Assembly (NCBI RefSeq): GCF_001637205.1
Contig: NZ_LVJH01000006.1
Coordinates: 62,001 to 126,000, forward strand
Reading direction: 5' to 3'
Origin: Paenibacillus glacialis
GTDB lineage: Bacteria; Bacillota; Bacilli; Paenibacillales; Paenibacillaceae
Length of the DNA: 64,000 nucleotides
The position numbers were made by a program, and so were the translations under genes. Below are positions 47,630 through 56,009 of this stretch, in pieces. The notes beneath the pieces were generated by a model, which saw nothing but the letters and a program-made list of their open reading frames with translations, did no database searches and was not told the origin of the DNA. Each line of letters starts with the position of its first letter. Within the stretch, counting starts at the first letter, position 1.

Positions 47630-49186
47630 TTAAAATACTTTCGTCGTCCAAGATTCGCAGTTCCAGATATCTGTTGCAATATCTTGATAAAATTCAGGTT
47701 CGTGAGAAATCATCAGGATAGTTCCCTTGTATGCTTTAAGAGCACGCTTAAGTTCTTCCTTCGCATCTATATCCAAGTGGTTCGTAGGTTCATCTAATAC
47801 AAGTATATTCGTCTCCGTATTAATGAGTTTACATAGACGCACTTTTGCTTTTTCTCCACCACTCAGAACTGCGATCTTACTCTCAATATGTTTCGTAGTC
47901 AGCCCGCATTTCGCAAGGGCAGCACGTACTTCATATTGTGAAAGAGACGGGAACGTTTCCCATATCTCCTCGATACAGGTATTATAATTGCCTTCTTTCA
48001 TCTCTTGCTCAAAATAACCAATCTCCTGGTTATAGCCAAGCTCTATTGAACCAGACAATGCAGGAATTTCACCGAGAATACTACGCAACAAAGTCGTTTT
48101 CCCAATCCCGTTAGCACCAACAAGCGCAATCTTTTGTCCACGTTCCATGATCAAATCCAATGGACGAGATAATGGCTCCTCATAACCGATAACAAGACCT
48201 TTGGCTTCAAAAATAACTTTTCCGGCTGTTTTGCCATCCTTGAAATTAAATTGCGGCTTCGGTTTGTCCTTCGAAAGCTCAATGACATCCATCTTGTCGA
48301 GTTTCTTTTGTCTGGACATAGCCATATTACGGGTAGCCACACTCGCTTTGTTACGAGCAACGAAATCTTTCAGCTCTGAAATTTCTTGTTGTTGACGGTT
48401 AAATGCAGATTCAAGCTGCTGTTTTCTCATTTCATAGACCTGCTGGAATTGTTCATAATCACCAACATAACGAGTCAGCTTTTGATTTTCCATATGATAA
48501 ATCAGGTTGATGACACTATTCAGGAATGGCATATCATGTGAAATTAGAATAAAGGCATTCTCATACTCTTGCAGATAACGTCTCAGCCATTCAATATGTT
48601 GCTCATCCAGATAGTTCGTCGGCTCATCAAGGAGCAAAATGTCTGGTTTCTCTAGCAGCAACTTCGCAAGTAAAATTTTGGTACGTTGTCCTCCACTGAG
48701 GTCGTTCACGTCGCGATCTAGTCCAATGTCAGTGATCCCGAGTCCACGTGCCGTCTCTTGCACTTTCGCATCGATCATGTAGAAATCTTGACTCGTTAGC
48801 GTATCTTGAATTGTACCTACTTCTTCAAGAAGTTTTTCTAGTTCATCTGGTGTAACATCACCCATTCTGCCATACATTTCGTTCATCTCTTGCTCAAGGT
48901 CGAACAAGTATTGGAATGCACTTCGCAATACATCTTGAATCGTTAACCCTTTCGTCAGAACAGCGTGTTGATCAAGATAGCCGACACGCACCCGTTTGGA
49001 CCATTCTACCTTACCTTCATCGGGTTGTAACTTACCTGTAACAATGTTCATAAAAGTAGATTTACCTTCGCCGTTCGCACCGAATAATCCGATATGCTCG
49101 CCTTTAAGAAGACGGAACGCCACATCCTTGAAGATTGCGCGATCTCCAAAGCCATGACTTAATCCTTCAACATTTAATATGCTCAT
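47630..49186 (-). CDS. ABC-F family ATPase
   Basis: 518 residues with two ABC domains in one chain and no membrane helices, which defines ABC-F ribosome-associated proteins. Domain 1: Walker A GLFGANGEGKSTF, signature LSGGQRTKI, Walker B ILLLDEPTNYLD. A charged linker follows (ESAFNRQQQEISELKDFVARN). Domain 2: ALVGANGIGKTTLL, LSGGEKAKV and ILVLDEPTNHLD. The form resembles Bacillus YkpA/EttA-like translation factors more than antibiotic-resistance ABC-F proteins, which often have longer linkers, but this is a judgement by eye. Promoter and terminator are its own. Confidence 0.85.
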   Translation of the reverse strand: MSILNVEGLSHGFGDRAIFKDVAFRLLKGEHIGLFGANGEGKSTFMNIVTGKLQPDEGKVEWSKRVRVGYLDQHAVLTKGLTIQDVLRSAFQYLFDLEQEMNEMYGRMGDVTPDELEKLLEEVGTIQDTLTSQDFYMIDAKVQETARGLGITDIGLDRDVNDLSGGQRTKILLAKLLLEKPDILLLDEPTNYLDEQHIEWLRRYLQEYENAFILISHDMPFLNSVINLIYHMENQKLTRYVGDYEQFQQVYEMRKQQLESAFNRQQQEISELKDFVARNKASVATRNMAMSRQKKLDKMDVIELSKDKPKPQFNFKDGKTAGKVIFEAKGLVIGYEEPLSRPLDLIMERGQKIALVGANGIGKTTLLRSILGEIPALSGSIELGYNQEIGYFEQEMKEGNYNTCIEEIWETFPSLSQYEVRAALAKCGLTTKHIESKIAVLSGGEKAKVRLCKLINTETNILVLDEPTNHLDIDAKEELKRALKAYKGTILMISHEPEFYQDIATDIWNCESWTTKVF

Positions 49187-49221
49187 GTATAGACACCTTT
49201 TTCATATATTTTTATCGTTAT

Positions 49222-49250
49222 ATTATAAGCAGGATTAAGTTAAAACTCAA
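49222..49250 (-). promoter_or_regulatory. Sigma-A promoter of the ABC-F gene
   Basis: On the minus strand TTGAGT and TATAAT are separated by exactly 17 bases, about 36 bases before the start codon. Confidence 0.7.
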
Positions 49251-49326
49251 TGGTGAAGAAAATATTCTTCCTCTTTCTTCAATTTAATGACCACTATTCG
49301 ACAATAACTAACATAAATATAGTTAC

Positions 49327-49387
49327 TTGACAATATACAGGTATTTCGATATTATTATCTCAAGACAAAGATACTTCAAGTGAAGTA
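49327..49387 (+). promoter_or_regulatory. Promoter with downstream YodB-like operator
   Basis: TTGACA (49327-49332), 17 bases, then TATTAT (49350-49355). Just downstream lies TACTTCA-AG-TGAAGTA (49372-49387), a perfect inverted repeat in the place where a repressor would block transcription. It resembles the TACT-N7-AGTA sites of quinone-sensing YodB-type repressors, although the spacer here is eight. Confidence 0.6.
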
Positions 49388-49464
49388 ATAAAGTATTGGT
49401 GGTGTGGTAAATGAGTTTTTGGGGAAAAATATTTGGAAGTACAACTACTAAGGAGGAAACAACA

Positions 49465-50004
49465 ATGTCAAAATTAAATATCGGAATTATCTTAGGAAGT
49501 ACTCGTCAAGGTCGTGTTAGTCCGCAAGTTGGTGAATGGGTAAAACGTATCGCTGATCAACGTGGAGATGCTAATTATGAAATCGTAGATATCGCAGATT
49601 TCAAGCTTCCACTCTTAGGAGAAAGTGATGCTACAGAACAAGCAACAGCTTGGAATACAAAGCTTGCTAGCTTGGACGGCTTCGTATTTATCGTTCAAGA
49701 ATATAACCATAGCATATCAGCATCCTTGAAAAATGCACTTGATTATGCTCGCGATGCTTGGAACAATAAAGCAGCAGGTATCGTAAGTTATGGTTCTGTA
49801 GGTGGTGCTCGTGCAGCTGAACATCTGCGTGGAATCTTGGGTGAATTGTCCGTAGCGGACGTTCGTGTACACCCAGCCTTGTCACTATTCACTGATTTTG
49901 AGAACGGATCTGTTTTCAAACCAGCAGATCTACATCTTACCAACGTTAACGGTATGCTTGATCAAGTACTCGCTTGGAGCGGTGCATTGAAAACGTTGCG
50001 CTAA
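49465..50004 (+). CDS. NADPH-dependent FMN reductase
   Basis: 179 residues from ATG 49465, which has AAGGAGGA ideally placed; an in-frame ATG at 49411 would add an 18-residue, poorly conserved extension. The flavodoxin-like fold is seen in IGIILGSTRQGR (phosphate loop for FMN), EYNHSISASLKNALDYARD and YGSVGGARAAEHLR. Such enzymes reduce free FMN, azo compounds or quinones with NADPH. The promoter carries a YodB-like operator, which fits a quinone/azo stress function. Confidence 0.85.
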   Translation: MSKLNIGIILGSTRQGRVSPQVGEWVKRIADQRGDANYEIVDIADFKLPLLGESDATEQATAWNTKLASLDGFVFIVQEYNHSISASLKNALDYARDAWNNKAAGIVSYGSVGGARAAEHLRGILGELSVADVRVHPALSLFTDFENGSVFKPADLHLTNVNGMLDQVLAWSGALKTLR

Positions 50005-50015
50005 TATCAACTTCC

Positions 50016-50046
50016 AACACCTCTTTAATAAGAGGTGTTTTTTTAT
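50016..50046 (+). terminator. Rho-independent terminator
   Basis: AACACCTCTT pairs with AAGAGGTGTT around TAAT, followed by seven or more T. It lies directly after the FMN reductase. Confidence 0.9.
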
Positions 50047-50190
50047 TTTAGAGAAAAATTGCTACTAACCGCTTCTTACCCGTCGCGGAGATCATTACGC
50101 CTGGGGTAATAAACTTATCGATGGGATCTGATCTTTGTACTACTAGAAGTGCGCCATTACTTGATAACAACTATTTAAGAATTAAACAAC

Positions 50191-50231
50191 AAAAAGCAGC
50201 CAGAACCTAAGAAATAGATTCTAACTGCCTT
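50191..50231 (-). terminator. Terminator of the MarR/dioxygenase operon
   Basis: On the minus strand GGCAGTTAGAA pairs imperfectly with TTCTGGCTGC and is followed by TTTTTG. It lies 35 bases after the stop at 50266. The rest of the 50047-50265 gap shows nothing else. Confidence 0.6.
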
Positions 50232-50265
50232 ATGTTGTTTGACGATCTGATATGATTATTCCTCA

Positions 50266-50832
50266 TTAGAAATCATACTCTGTATCTTTCGCTTTACGAA
50301 TACCTGTGTATGCTTCCACTAATAACACAGTATCTTCAACTAATCGCTCCATACGGAAAAGCACATCATCATTGATAATTTCTTTTCGGTGGAAATCCTT
50401 CTCTTCGATAAATACGTACGTTGGTACAATATGTGCTTTCATATAGGCTAAAATCGGCTTCAACTGTTGTTCCACCATTAGATAATGCCTCGTTGTTCCA
50501 GCTGTAACAATCATACTCACCACTTTATCTCGGAACGCGTTGACGGGTAATAGATCGAATATATTTTTTAAAGTTGCTGGAATAGAGGCTTGGAATGTTG
50601 GAGTGCCGATAATAATAGCATCTGCTGCCATGATGGTTTCCGTTACAACCTTCGTATCCCCTTCATATTCCATATAATTCCGTCCATCACTAAACACCAC
50701 TTTATACTCAGCAAGGTCTAGTAATGTAATCTCGGCATCTGGGTATTTTTCACGTACTATTCTGAGGGTATAATCTATCGCTGTTCTTGTTTTAGACCCT
50801 ACAATAGAACCTGCAATCGCAACAATCTTCAT
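50266..50832 (-). CDS. NADPH-dependent FMN reductase/quinone reductase family protein
   Basis: 188 residues from ATG 50832 (AAGGAG, eight bases); a GTG three codons upstream is less suitable. The sequence has IVAIAGSIVGSKTRTAIDYTL, the FMN phosphate loop, and then AADAIIIGTPTFQASIPATLKNIFD, typical of SsuE-like and azobenzene-reductase-like enzymes. It would supply reduced FMN to the luciferase-like monooxygenase encoded just upstream, or reduce quinones directly. A GC-rich hairpin separates it from that gene, so its expression may be lowered by partial termination. Confidence 0.85.
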   Translation of the reverse strand: MKIVAIAGSIVGSKTRTAIDYTLRIVREKYPDAEITLLDLAEYKVVFSDGRNYMEYEGDTKVVTETIMAADAIIIGTPTFQASIPATLKNIFDLLPVNAFRDKVVSMIVTAGTTRHYLMVEQQLKPILAYMKAHIVPTYVFIEEKDFHRKEIINDDVLFRMERLVEDTVLLVEAYTGIRKAKDTEYDF

Positions 50833-50916
50833 CCTACTCACTCCTTATTTCTTAAAATATAAGATAGTATAAGTTTCACTTAATACTCTTTTCCTTATAT
50901 TTCTGCTAAAACGGGT

Positions 50917-50938
50917 GCCGTCCTTGAAAAAGGACGGC
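50917..50938. terminator. GC-rich hairpin with GAAA loop between operon genes
   Basis: GCCGTCCTT (50917-50925) and AAGGACGGC (50930-50938) form a perfect nine-pair stem; the loop is GAAA on the plus strand and TTTC on the transcribed (minus) sense. The T tract after it is weak, so it may cause only partial termination or mRNA processing between the LLM gene and the FMN reductase gene. Confidence 0.5.
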
Positions 50939-50948
50939 GAAGCCGTTT

Positions 50949-52004
50949 CTACTTGGCTGTATGTTTCTTAATTGCAGGCATAATTTCTGTTGCAATCAAC
51001 TCAATGTTTTTCGCAATCTTATCGAACGGTACGCCACCGAAATCAATTTGTGCCATAAAGCGCTGTTGACCATACAATTCATATTGGTAGAGCATTTTCT
51101 CGATCATTTGTTGTGGACTACCGATCATTAACGCATCCCTATAGTCTGTAGATTGCGCAAATTGTTGTTTGGGATAGCCGCCACCACGTAATGCCTGCAT
51201 ACCTGAATTAATATGTGGATAGTACTCACGAAGTGCATCCTGTGAATTTGCTGCTGTATAAAATAAGCTTGTTGTTGCAATAGGAAGCGTTGCTGGATCA
51301 AACCCACGTTGCGCGGCTGTCTCACGATACGCCTCAACGGAACCCTTGAAATTGATAGCAGGTCCTCCAAGCGTTGTCAGCATCATCGGTACCCCTGCAA
51401 ACCCAGCCTTAATCGCACTAGAAGGTGGACCACCGACAGCACGCCAAATTGGCATATGCCCATGGAGAGGTTGCGGCAAGATGGAAGCATTGTTCAACGG
51501 TGCACGGAATTGACCTTCCCATGTTACGGTTTTCTCGTTATTCAACTTCAACAGAAGCTCCATCTTTTCTTCAAATAACTCTTCATAATCATGCACATCA
51601 TATCCTAGCAGACTATAAGCCCCTATACGTGATCCTCGACCTGCGACAATTTCAGCACGACCTTTGGAGATCAAATCTAATGTGGCGAAATCTTCATACA
51701 CACGAACAGGATCAGATGTACTTAACACCGTTGCTGAACTAGCTATTTTAATGCTTTTTGTGGCTTGTGCAATTGCACCTAAAATGACCGTGTGTGCCTG
51801 TGTTGTAAAATGTGCTTGATGACTTTCACCTACAGCAAATACATCAAGTCCAGCCTGATCAGCTAGCTTACTGGCCTCAATTAACTCTTGAATACGCTGT
51901 TCAGGACTAATCATTGTACCGGTATGTGGATTAGCTAAATAATCTCCAATCGAATATAAGCCGAATTCTAGCCCTTTAGTTGTATCAATACGATATTTCT
52001 CCAT
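50949..52004 (-). CDS. Luciferase-like (LLM class) flavin monooxygenase
   Basis: 351 residues, the usual length. TIM-barrel luciferase-like signatures: LEFGLYSIGDYL, ADQAGLDVFAVGESHQAHF, IKIASSATVLSTSDPVRVYEDFATLDLISKGRAEIVAGRGS (the last part is the flavin site) and GAYSLLGYDVHDYEELFEEKMELL. It uses reduced FMN and oxygen on an unknown substrate. It lies 20 bases after the ring-cleaving dioxygenase gene and upstream of an FMN reductase, which would provide its flavin. Confidence 0.87.
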   Translation of the reverse strand: MEKYRIDTTKGLEFGLYSIGDYLANPHTGTMISPEQRIQELIEASKLADQAGLDVFAVGESHQAHFTTQAHTVILGAIAQATKSIKIASSATVLSTSDPVRVYEDFATLDLISKGRAEIVAGRGSRIGAYSLLGYDVHDYEELFEEKMELLLKLNNEKTVTWEGQFRAPLNNASILPQPLHGHMPIWRAVGGPPSSAIKAGFAGVPMMLTTLGGPAINFKGSVEAYRETAAQRGFDPATLPIATTSLFYTAANSQDALREYYPHINSGMQALRGGGYPKQQFAQSTDYRDALMIGSPQQMIEKMLYQYELYGQQRFMAQIDFGGVPFDKIAKNIELIATEIMPAIKKHTAK

Positions 52005-52024
52005 GCTTACTCTCTCCTTTTGAT

Positions 52025-52966
52025 TTAATCCAATGGTGTTAGTATTCCTTCTATTTCTGCACGTCGTTCTTCTAAAAATGGTGGTAAATCTAATCCCAAT
52101 CCAAGCGCTTCGACCGTTGAATCTTTGGTGAATCCCGGACCATCTGTTGCAATTTCAAATAAAATACCGTTTGATTCACGGAAATATAAGCTTTGGAAGT
52201 AGTAACGATCCACAATCCCAGATGAATGGAAGCCACGTTCTTTAACAACTGCATCCCAATAGCGCAACTCTTCTTCGTTCTTAACACGAATGGCTAAATG
52301 ATGAATACTTCCTTTTCCCGGTTTCTCACTTGGTCCTTCTTGCTGTTTAATGACAATTTCACCAAATGACTTCCCAGCAACGGATTGATAAATGGCTTCG
52401 TCATCAGATCGAGATACTTCTATATAACCAAACATGTCCGTTAATGTTTGCGCTAAACGTTCTAAGTGACGAACAGTTATTTCGATCGTTCCCATTCCTA
52501 ATATACGATGCTGTTGCGGGGCAATGGAGTCTTCCCATGCTGACCATCTTTCAGGAACCTCTTCGCCGTTATTATTTAATATGATCATTCGTAAACCTTC
52601 TGTATCTTCAAAATGTAAAGCATCTCTGCCAGCATAACTTGTAATTTCGCCATGCTTTACATCCATTTGTTCAAAACGTTGTTTCCAAAATACTAGACTT
52701 TCAAATGACGGAACAAGTAAGCCGATTTGCGTAATTGTATTCGTGCCACGAACTGTACTTCCTACATTTGGTATTTCAAAGAATGACAACTCCGTTCCTG
52801 CACTACCTGTTAAATCTCCGTAAAATAGGTGATACATCGTAGGGGAATCTTGATTTACTGTCTTTTTGACTCTGCGTAATCCTAGTACTTTTTGATAAAA
52901 TTGATTATTGATTTGAGCATTTTTAGTTATCATCGAAATATGGTGATGTCCAGGAATGATATACAT
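52025..52966 (-). CDS. Ring-cleaving dioxygenase of the VOC superfamily (MhqO-like)
   Basis: 313 residues in two glyoxalase/VOC repeats. Metal-ligand candidates: the His in HHHISMITKN near the start, Glu in the DTEGLRMII segment, the His in IHHLAIRV and Glu in ILFEIATDGPGF. The family includes hydroquinone and catechol-type extradiol dioxygenases such as Bacillus MhqA/MhqO. It follows a MarR-type regulator, with a TCAATTGA palindrome in the 52-base gap, which supports a quinone/aromatic stress operon. Ribosome site GGGAGG. Confidence 0.85.
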   Translation of the reverse strand: MYIIPGHHHISMITKNAQINNQFYQKVLGLRRVKKTVNQDSPTMYHLFYGDLTGSAGTELSFFEIPNVGSTVRGTNTITQIGLLVPSFESLVFWKQRFEQMDVKHGEITSYAGRDALHFEDTEGLRMIILNNNGEEVPERWSAWEDSIAPQQHRILGMGTIEITVRHLERLAQTLTDMFGYIEVSRSDDEAIYQSVAGKSFGEIVIKQQEGPSEKPGKGSIHHLAIRVKNEEELRYWDAVVKERGFHSSGIVDRYYFQSLYFRESNGILFEIATDGPGFTKDSTVEALGLGLDLPPFLEERRAEIEGILTPLD

Positions 52967-52994
52967 TGTGTTTCCTCCCTTTTATAACTTGACT

Positions 52995-53006
52995 AATCAA
53001 TTGATT
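52995..53006. promoter_or_regulatory. Palindromic operator candidate upstream of the dioxygenase
   Basis: AATCAATTGATT, a perfect 12-base palindrome in the gap between the MarR gene and the dioxygenase gene. Its core TCAATTGA recurs twice upstream of the MarR gene (53505 and 53605). Confidence 0.5.
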
Positions 53007-53018
53007 GTGCAAAAAAAA

Positions 53019-53462
53019 TTACTCAGTCGGTAATTCTTTCTTTTGGCTATGTTTATGAACACGTGTCATCAATGTGTATAGTGTTGTTTGTTCTTCTTCA
53101 TTTAATACATCATCAAAAAATGACGTTTGAAATGCTAACTGTTCAGGCATTGCTTGTTCTAGAATAGCATCCGCTTTCGCTGTGAGACTAATCGTTTTTG
53201 TCTTCCAATCTTGCTTACGTACGATATACCCTTCGTTCTCAAGCCGTACAAGCATACGCGAAATACCACCTTGCGTAACCGTCACTTTCTCCGCTAACTC
53301 CATTTGCGTCAGTGGCTGATAAATGCGAACTTGCATGAGTACATCAAATTGAGCAGTCGTTAAATCAAAACGTTTCAGAAAGTCATTCGACATCTGGTTA
53401 CTTTGGTTCGTAAAACGCATTAATCGTAACCAGATTAACGATCCCATCGTATTATTACGCAT
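53019..53462 (-). CDS. MarR family transcriptional regulator (MhqR-like)
   Basis: 147 residues, one winged helix-turn-helix domain: [66 protein letters not shown]. The order regulator, VOC dioxygenase, LLM oxygenase, FMN reductase parallels MhqR-controlled quinone detoxification genes. MarR dimers bind short palindromes; the TCAATTGA sites around its own gene are good candidates. No Cys is present, so it would sense ligand and not be thiol-oxidised. Confidence 0.85.
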   Translation of the reverse strand: MRNNTMGSLIWLRLMRFTNQSNQMSNDFLKRFDLTTAQFDVLMQVRIYQPLTQMELAEKVTVTQGGISRMLVRLENEGYIVRKQDWKTKTISLTAKADAILEQAMPEQLAFQTSFFDDVLNEEEQTTLYTLMTRVHKHSQKKELPTE

Positions 53463-53504
53463 TCGTTTTCCTCCACATCGCTAAGCTTAATATCACTTTA
53501 CTAC

Positions 53505-53512
53505 TCAATTGA
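53505..53512. promoter_or_regulatory. TCAATTGA site upstream of the MarR gene
   Basis: TCAATTGA core in the context ACTCAATTGATA, 43 bases before the MarR start codon. It is likely an autoregulatory site together with the copies at 52997 and 53605. Confidence 0.45.
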
Positions 53513-53604
53513 TAAAATAGCAAGCAAAAAAGCTCATAATGCTGTTTCATTGTTTCAATCCGAACTCTATTCTAGGCTCGGGAGAATCCATAAGGCGTTG
53601 GGCA

Positions 53605-53612
53605 TCAATTGA
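53605..53612. promoter_or_regulatory. Second upstream TCAATTGA site
   Basis: TCAATTGA in the context GCATCAATTGATATC, exactly 100 bases from the copy at 53505. The remainder of the 53463-53736 gap shows no gene. Confidence 0.4.
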
Positions 53613-53736
53613 TATCTTGTCATCTGACAGCCGACTCCCCTTATGGTCTACATAAAGTATTATGTCGGTCACAAACCTATCTGGAACAGTTGCCTTACAT
53701 TAGGGGCTGTAGACACAGTTGGATTGGATGTTAGGG

Positions 53737-54933
53737 TCATGCCAATAAATGGTTTAAAACCATTCCTCCAGCTCCTTGTGATACAATTTCATACGAATCA
53801 TTTGCTGGAAAAATAGCAGTTTTAAGCTGCGGATACATCTTCAATTTTTGTTCAACGGTTTGCTTGGTTACTTCAAAAAACGAACCCTTCGGGACCAATG
53901 TTCCTCCACATACGACTGTATCCGGTTGATAAGTTAAAATGATATTTGATAATGCTATTCCATAGTAATACGCTGCTTCTTCAAGAACCTCTGTACATAA
54001 TACATCACCTTTTTCAATGGCTTTCAGAATGAGGTGATAATCAATTTCTTCAATTGAGTCCACCATTTCCAAAAGAATGGATGGCTTGCCTCTTTTAACG
54101 AATTGAATAACCTTATTTTTTATTGCTGCCAAGGAACTAAAGGTGTACAAACAACCATAAGAACCACATTGACATCTTGATCCATTAATATCAACTGTGA
54201 CATGACCAAAAGTATTCGTTTTGTGAGGTTCTGTATAAGGAACATCCCCCCCTGTAATTGTAGAAATGCGAATTTCGATATCACACATCGTAAATAAAAA
54301 CCGGTCGCTTAAAGCTGAAAAGTGTAAACGATGTTCTGAAAGTGCTGCAAAATTCACACCACTTCCAAGTGTTACATAAATCGGAATTTTACTGTGAATG
54401 TAATTTTGAATTTTTTTTATTTGTACAGAAACACTTTCGTTGGTTTGATCGGTTTGATTAAAAAGATCATCAATTGAAATTCCAATTCCAAGTATATCCT
54501 TTACCCCAAGATGATGACTTGACAGCAAGTCTTCTATTTTGGGAATCAAAACATCTAATGTTTCATAGATCGAATGAATATTCGTCGTCTTCATTTTAAT
54601 TTGGCCACGAATATCTAAATTTAAATTGAGTACTAAAATAGTAGAATAAAGATTCGTTACTTCAATACCAATCACATAAGCTTCATTAGGGTTAATTCGA
54701 TATAAAATTGGTTTTCTCCCCCCCGTAGATTCACCAAACTCACTACCCGAAATAAGCTTTCCTTTTATTAATTGGTCGAGCATACGGGCGCAAGTAGCAG
54801 GTTTCATATGTGTTTTTTCAATTAACGTTTCTACTTTAACCGGACCGTAATTTCTAATTAACGTATATAGAAATTTTAATTTTTTCATTTTGGAGTTTTT
54901 AGTTGTCTGAAATTCTATTAACATCTCATTCAT
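53737..54933 (-). CDS. ROK family transcriptional repressor
   Basis: 398 residues from ATG 54933 (AAAGGAG, nine bases). The N-terminal winged helix is KFLYTLIRNYGPVKVETLIEKTHMKPATCARMLDQLIKGKLI. The sugar-kinase-like ROK domain follows, with the zinc-binding CQCGSYGCLYTFSSL (three Cys of the CxCGxxGC motif). The AlloROK ligand is normally a sugar or sugar phosphate. It is divergent from a purine nucleoside phosphorylase and nucleoside transporter, and two near-identical palindromes beside those genes are the likely operators, so a nucleoside, ribose or ribose phosphate is a plausible effector. Confidence 0.85.
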   Translation of the reverse strand: MNEMLIEFQTTKNSKMKKLKFLYTLIRNYGPVKVETLIEKTHMKPATCARMLDQLIKGKLISGSEFGESTGGRKPILYRINPNEAYVIGIEVTNLYSTILVLNLNLDIRGQIKMKTTNIHSIYETLDVLIPKIEDLLSSHHLGVKDILGIGISIDDLFNQTDQTNESVSVQIKKIQNYIHSKIPIYVTLGSGVNFAALSEHRLHFSALSDRFLFTMCDIEIRISTITGGDVPYTEPHKTNTFGHVTVDINGSRCQCGSYGCLYTFSSLAAIKNKVIQFVKRGKPSILLEMVDSIEEIDYHLILKAIEKGDVLCTEVLEEAAYYYGIALSNIILTYQPDTVVCGGTLVPKGSFFEVTKQTVEQKLKMYPQLKTAIFPANDSYEIVSQGAGGMVLNHLLA

Positions 54934-55031
54934 AAGGAAGAAGCTCCTTTCATAAAGCCACAATCTTCTAGTGAAAATGGTAACGGAGTCCCTCCTAAAA
55001 ATCAAGATCAGATTATAAGTGGATCAGCCAC

Positions 55032-55085
55032 TTTTTATCAATTTGATAAAAAGTCGTTTACTTTTAATTTTGAGCATGCTAAAAT
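55032..55085 (+). promoter_or_regulatory. Operator palindrome and promoter of the nucleoside operon
   Basis: TTTTTATCA-ATT-TGATAAAAA (55032-55052) is a perfect palindrome. Directly downstream TTTACT (55057-55062) and TAAAAT (55080-55085) are 17 bases apart. The palindrome lies between the divergent ROK gene and the phosphorylase gene, so one bound repressor could control both. Confidence 0.65.
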
Positions 55086-55133
55086 AACTCGTGAAAGCGC
55101 TTAATAATTTTATCCATATAGGAGGAAACAAAC

Positions 55134-55952
55134 ATGCACAAAACAGAAGAGATCTTAGAAGCTAAACATTATGTGGAGAAATTTACGAAAGTTAAACCAA
55201 CCATTGGTATCATTTTAGGTTCAGGACTTGGACCATTCGCCGACACATTAGAGGATGCGGTACATATCTCTTATGATGATATCCCTCATTTTGCTAAATC
55301 ATCCGCGGTTGGCCATGCAAATGAACTTGTCATAGGGACGATTGCAGGAAAGAACGTCGTTGCAATGAAAGGCCGCTTCCATTACTACGAAGGATTTACA
55401 CTTGATCAAGTTACCTTCCCTGTTCGTGTTATGAAAGCGCTAGGTGTTGACAAATTAATCGTAACCAATGCTTGTGGCGCAATTAATACCGATTTCAATC
55501 CTGGTGATTTGATGCTAATTACCGACCATATCAACTTAACAGCTAATAACCCTTTGATTGGCCCTAACAATGCAGATTTAGGCACTCGTTTTCCTGATGT
55601 TTCGGAAGTGTATAATAAAAAATTAAGATCTATCGTTAAAGAGGTTGCAACGGAACAAAACGTGAATTTGCGTGAAGGTGTTTATGCTTGGTGGACGGGT
55701 CCAACTTATGAAACACCTGCTGAGATTCGGATGATTCGTACTCTAGGTGCTGATGCTGTAGGGATGTCAACGGTACCTGAAGCTTTAATTGCAACTCATG
55801 CCAAAATGGATACTGTAGGAATTTCTTGCTTAACTAATATGGCTTGCGGTATTCTTGATCAACCACTTAGTCACGATGAAGTCATTGAAACGGCAGAGCG
55901 TGTAAAAGGAACTTTCCTTAAACTGGTTACAGAAGTGATTTCCCGGTTTTAA
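55134..55952 (+). CDS. Purine nucleoside phosphorylase, trimeric type
   Basis: 272 residues, the length of trimeric PNPs. It cleaves inosine/guanosine-type nucleosides with phosphate to base and ribose 1-phosphate. Motifs: IGIILGSGLGPFAD (phosphate loop), the HxRFHYYEG-equivalent MKGRFHYYEGFT, VTNACGAINTDFNPGDLMLITDHIN and YAWWTGPTYETPAEIRMIRTLGADAVGMSTVPE, with the Glu and Met of the purine site and Asn in LTNMACG. AGGAGG lies at good spacing. It is followed after 57 bases by a nucleoside transporter in the same direction. Confidence 0.92.
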   Translation: MHKTEEILEAKHYVEKFTKVKPTIGIILGSGLGPFADTLEDAVHISYDDIPHFAKSSAVGHANELVIGTIAGKNVVAMKGRFHYYEGFTLDQVTFPVRVMKALGVDKLIVTNACGAINTDFNPGDLMLITDHINLTANNPLIGPNNADLGTRFPDVSEVYNKKLRSIVKEVATEQNVNLREGVYAWWTGPTYETPAEIRMIRTLGADAVGMSTVPEALIATHAKMDTVGISCLTNMACGILDQPLSHDEVIETAERVKGTFLKLVTEVISRF

Positions 55953-55961
55953 TTTATCCAC

Positions 55962-55982
55962 TTTTTATCATTATGATAAAAA
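55962..55982. promoter_or_regulatory. Second operator palindrome before the nucleoside transporter
   Basis: TTTTTATCA-TTA-TGATAAAAA, identical in both arms to the palindrome at 55032 and preceded by the same CCAC context. It lies in the short gap between phosphorylase and transporter, either as a second operator for looping or as a roadblock. Confidence 0.6.
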
Positions 55983-56009
55983 CGATTGATACAATGTAGG
56001 AGGAACAAC

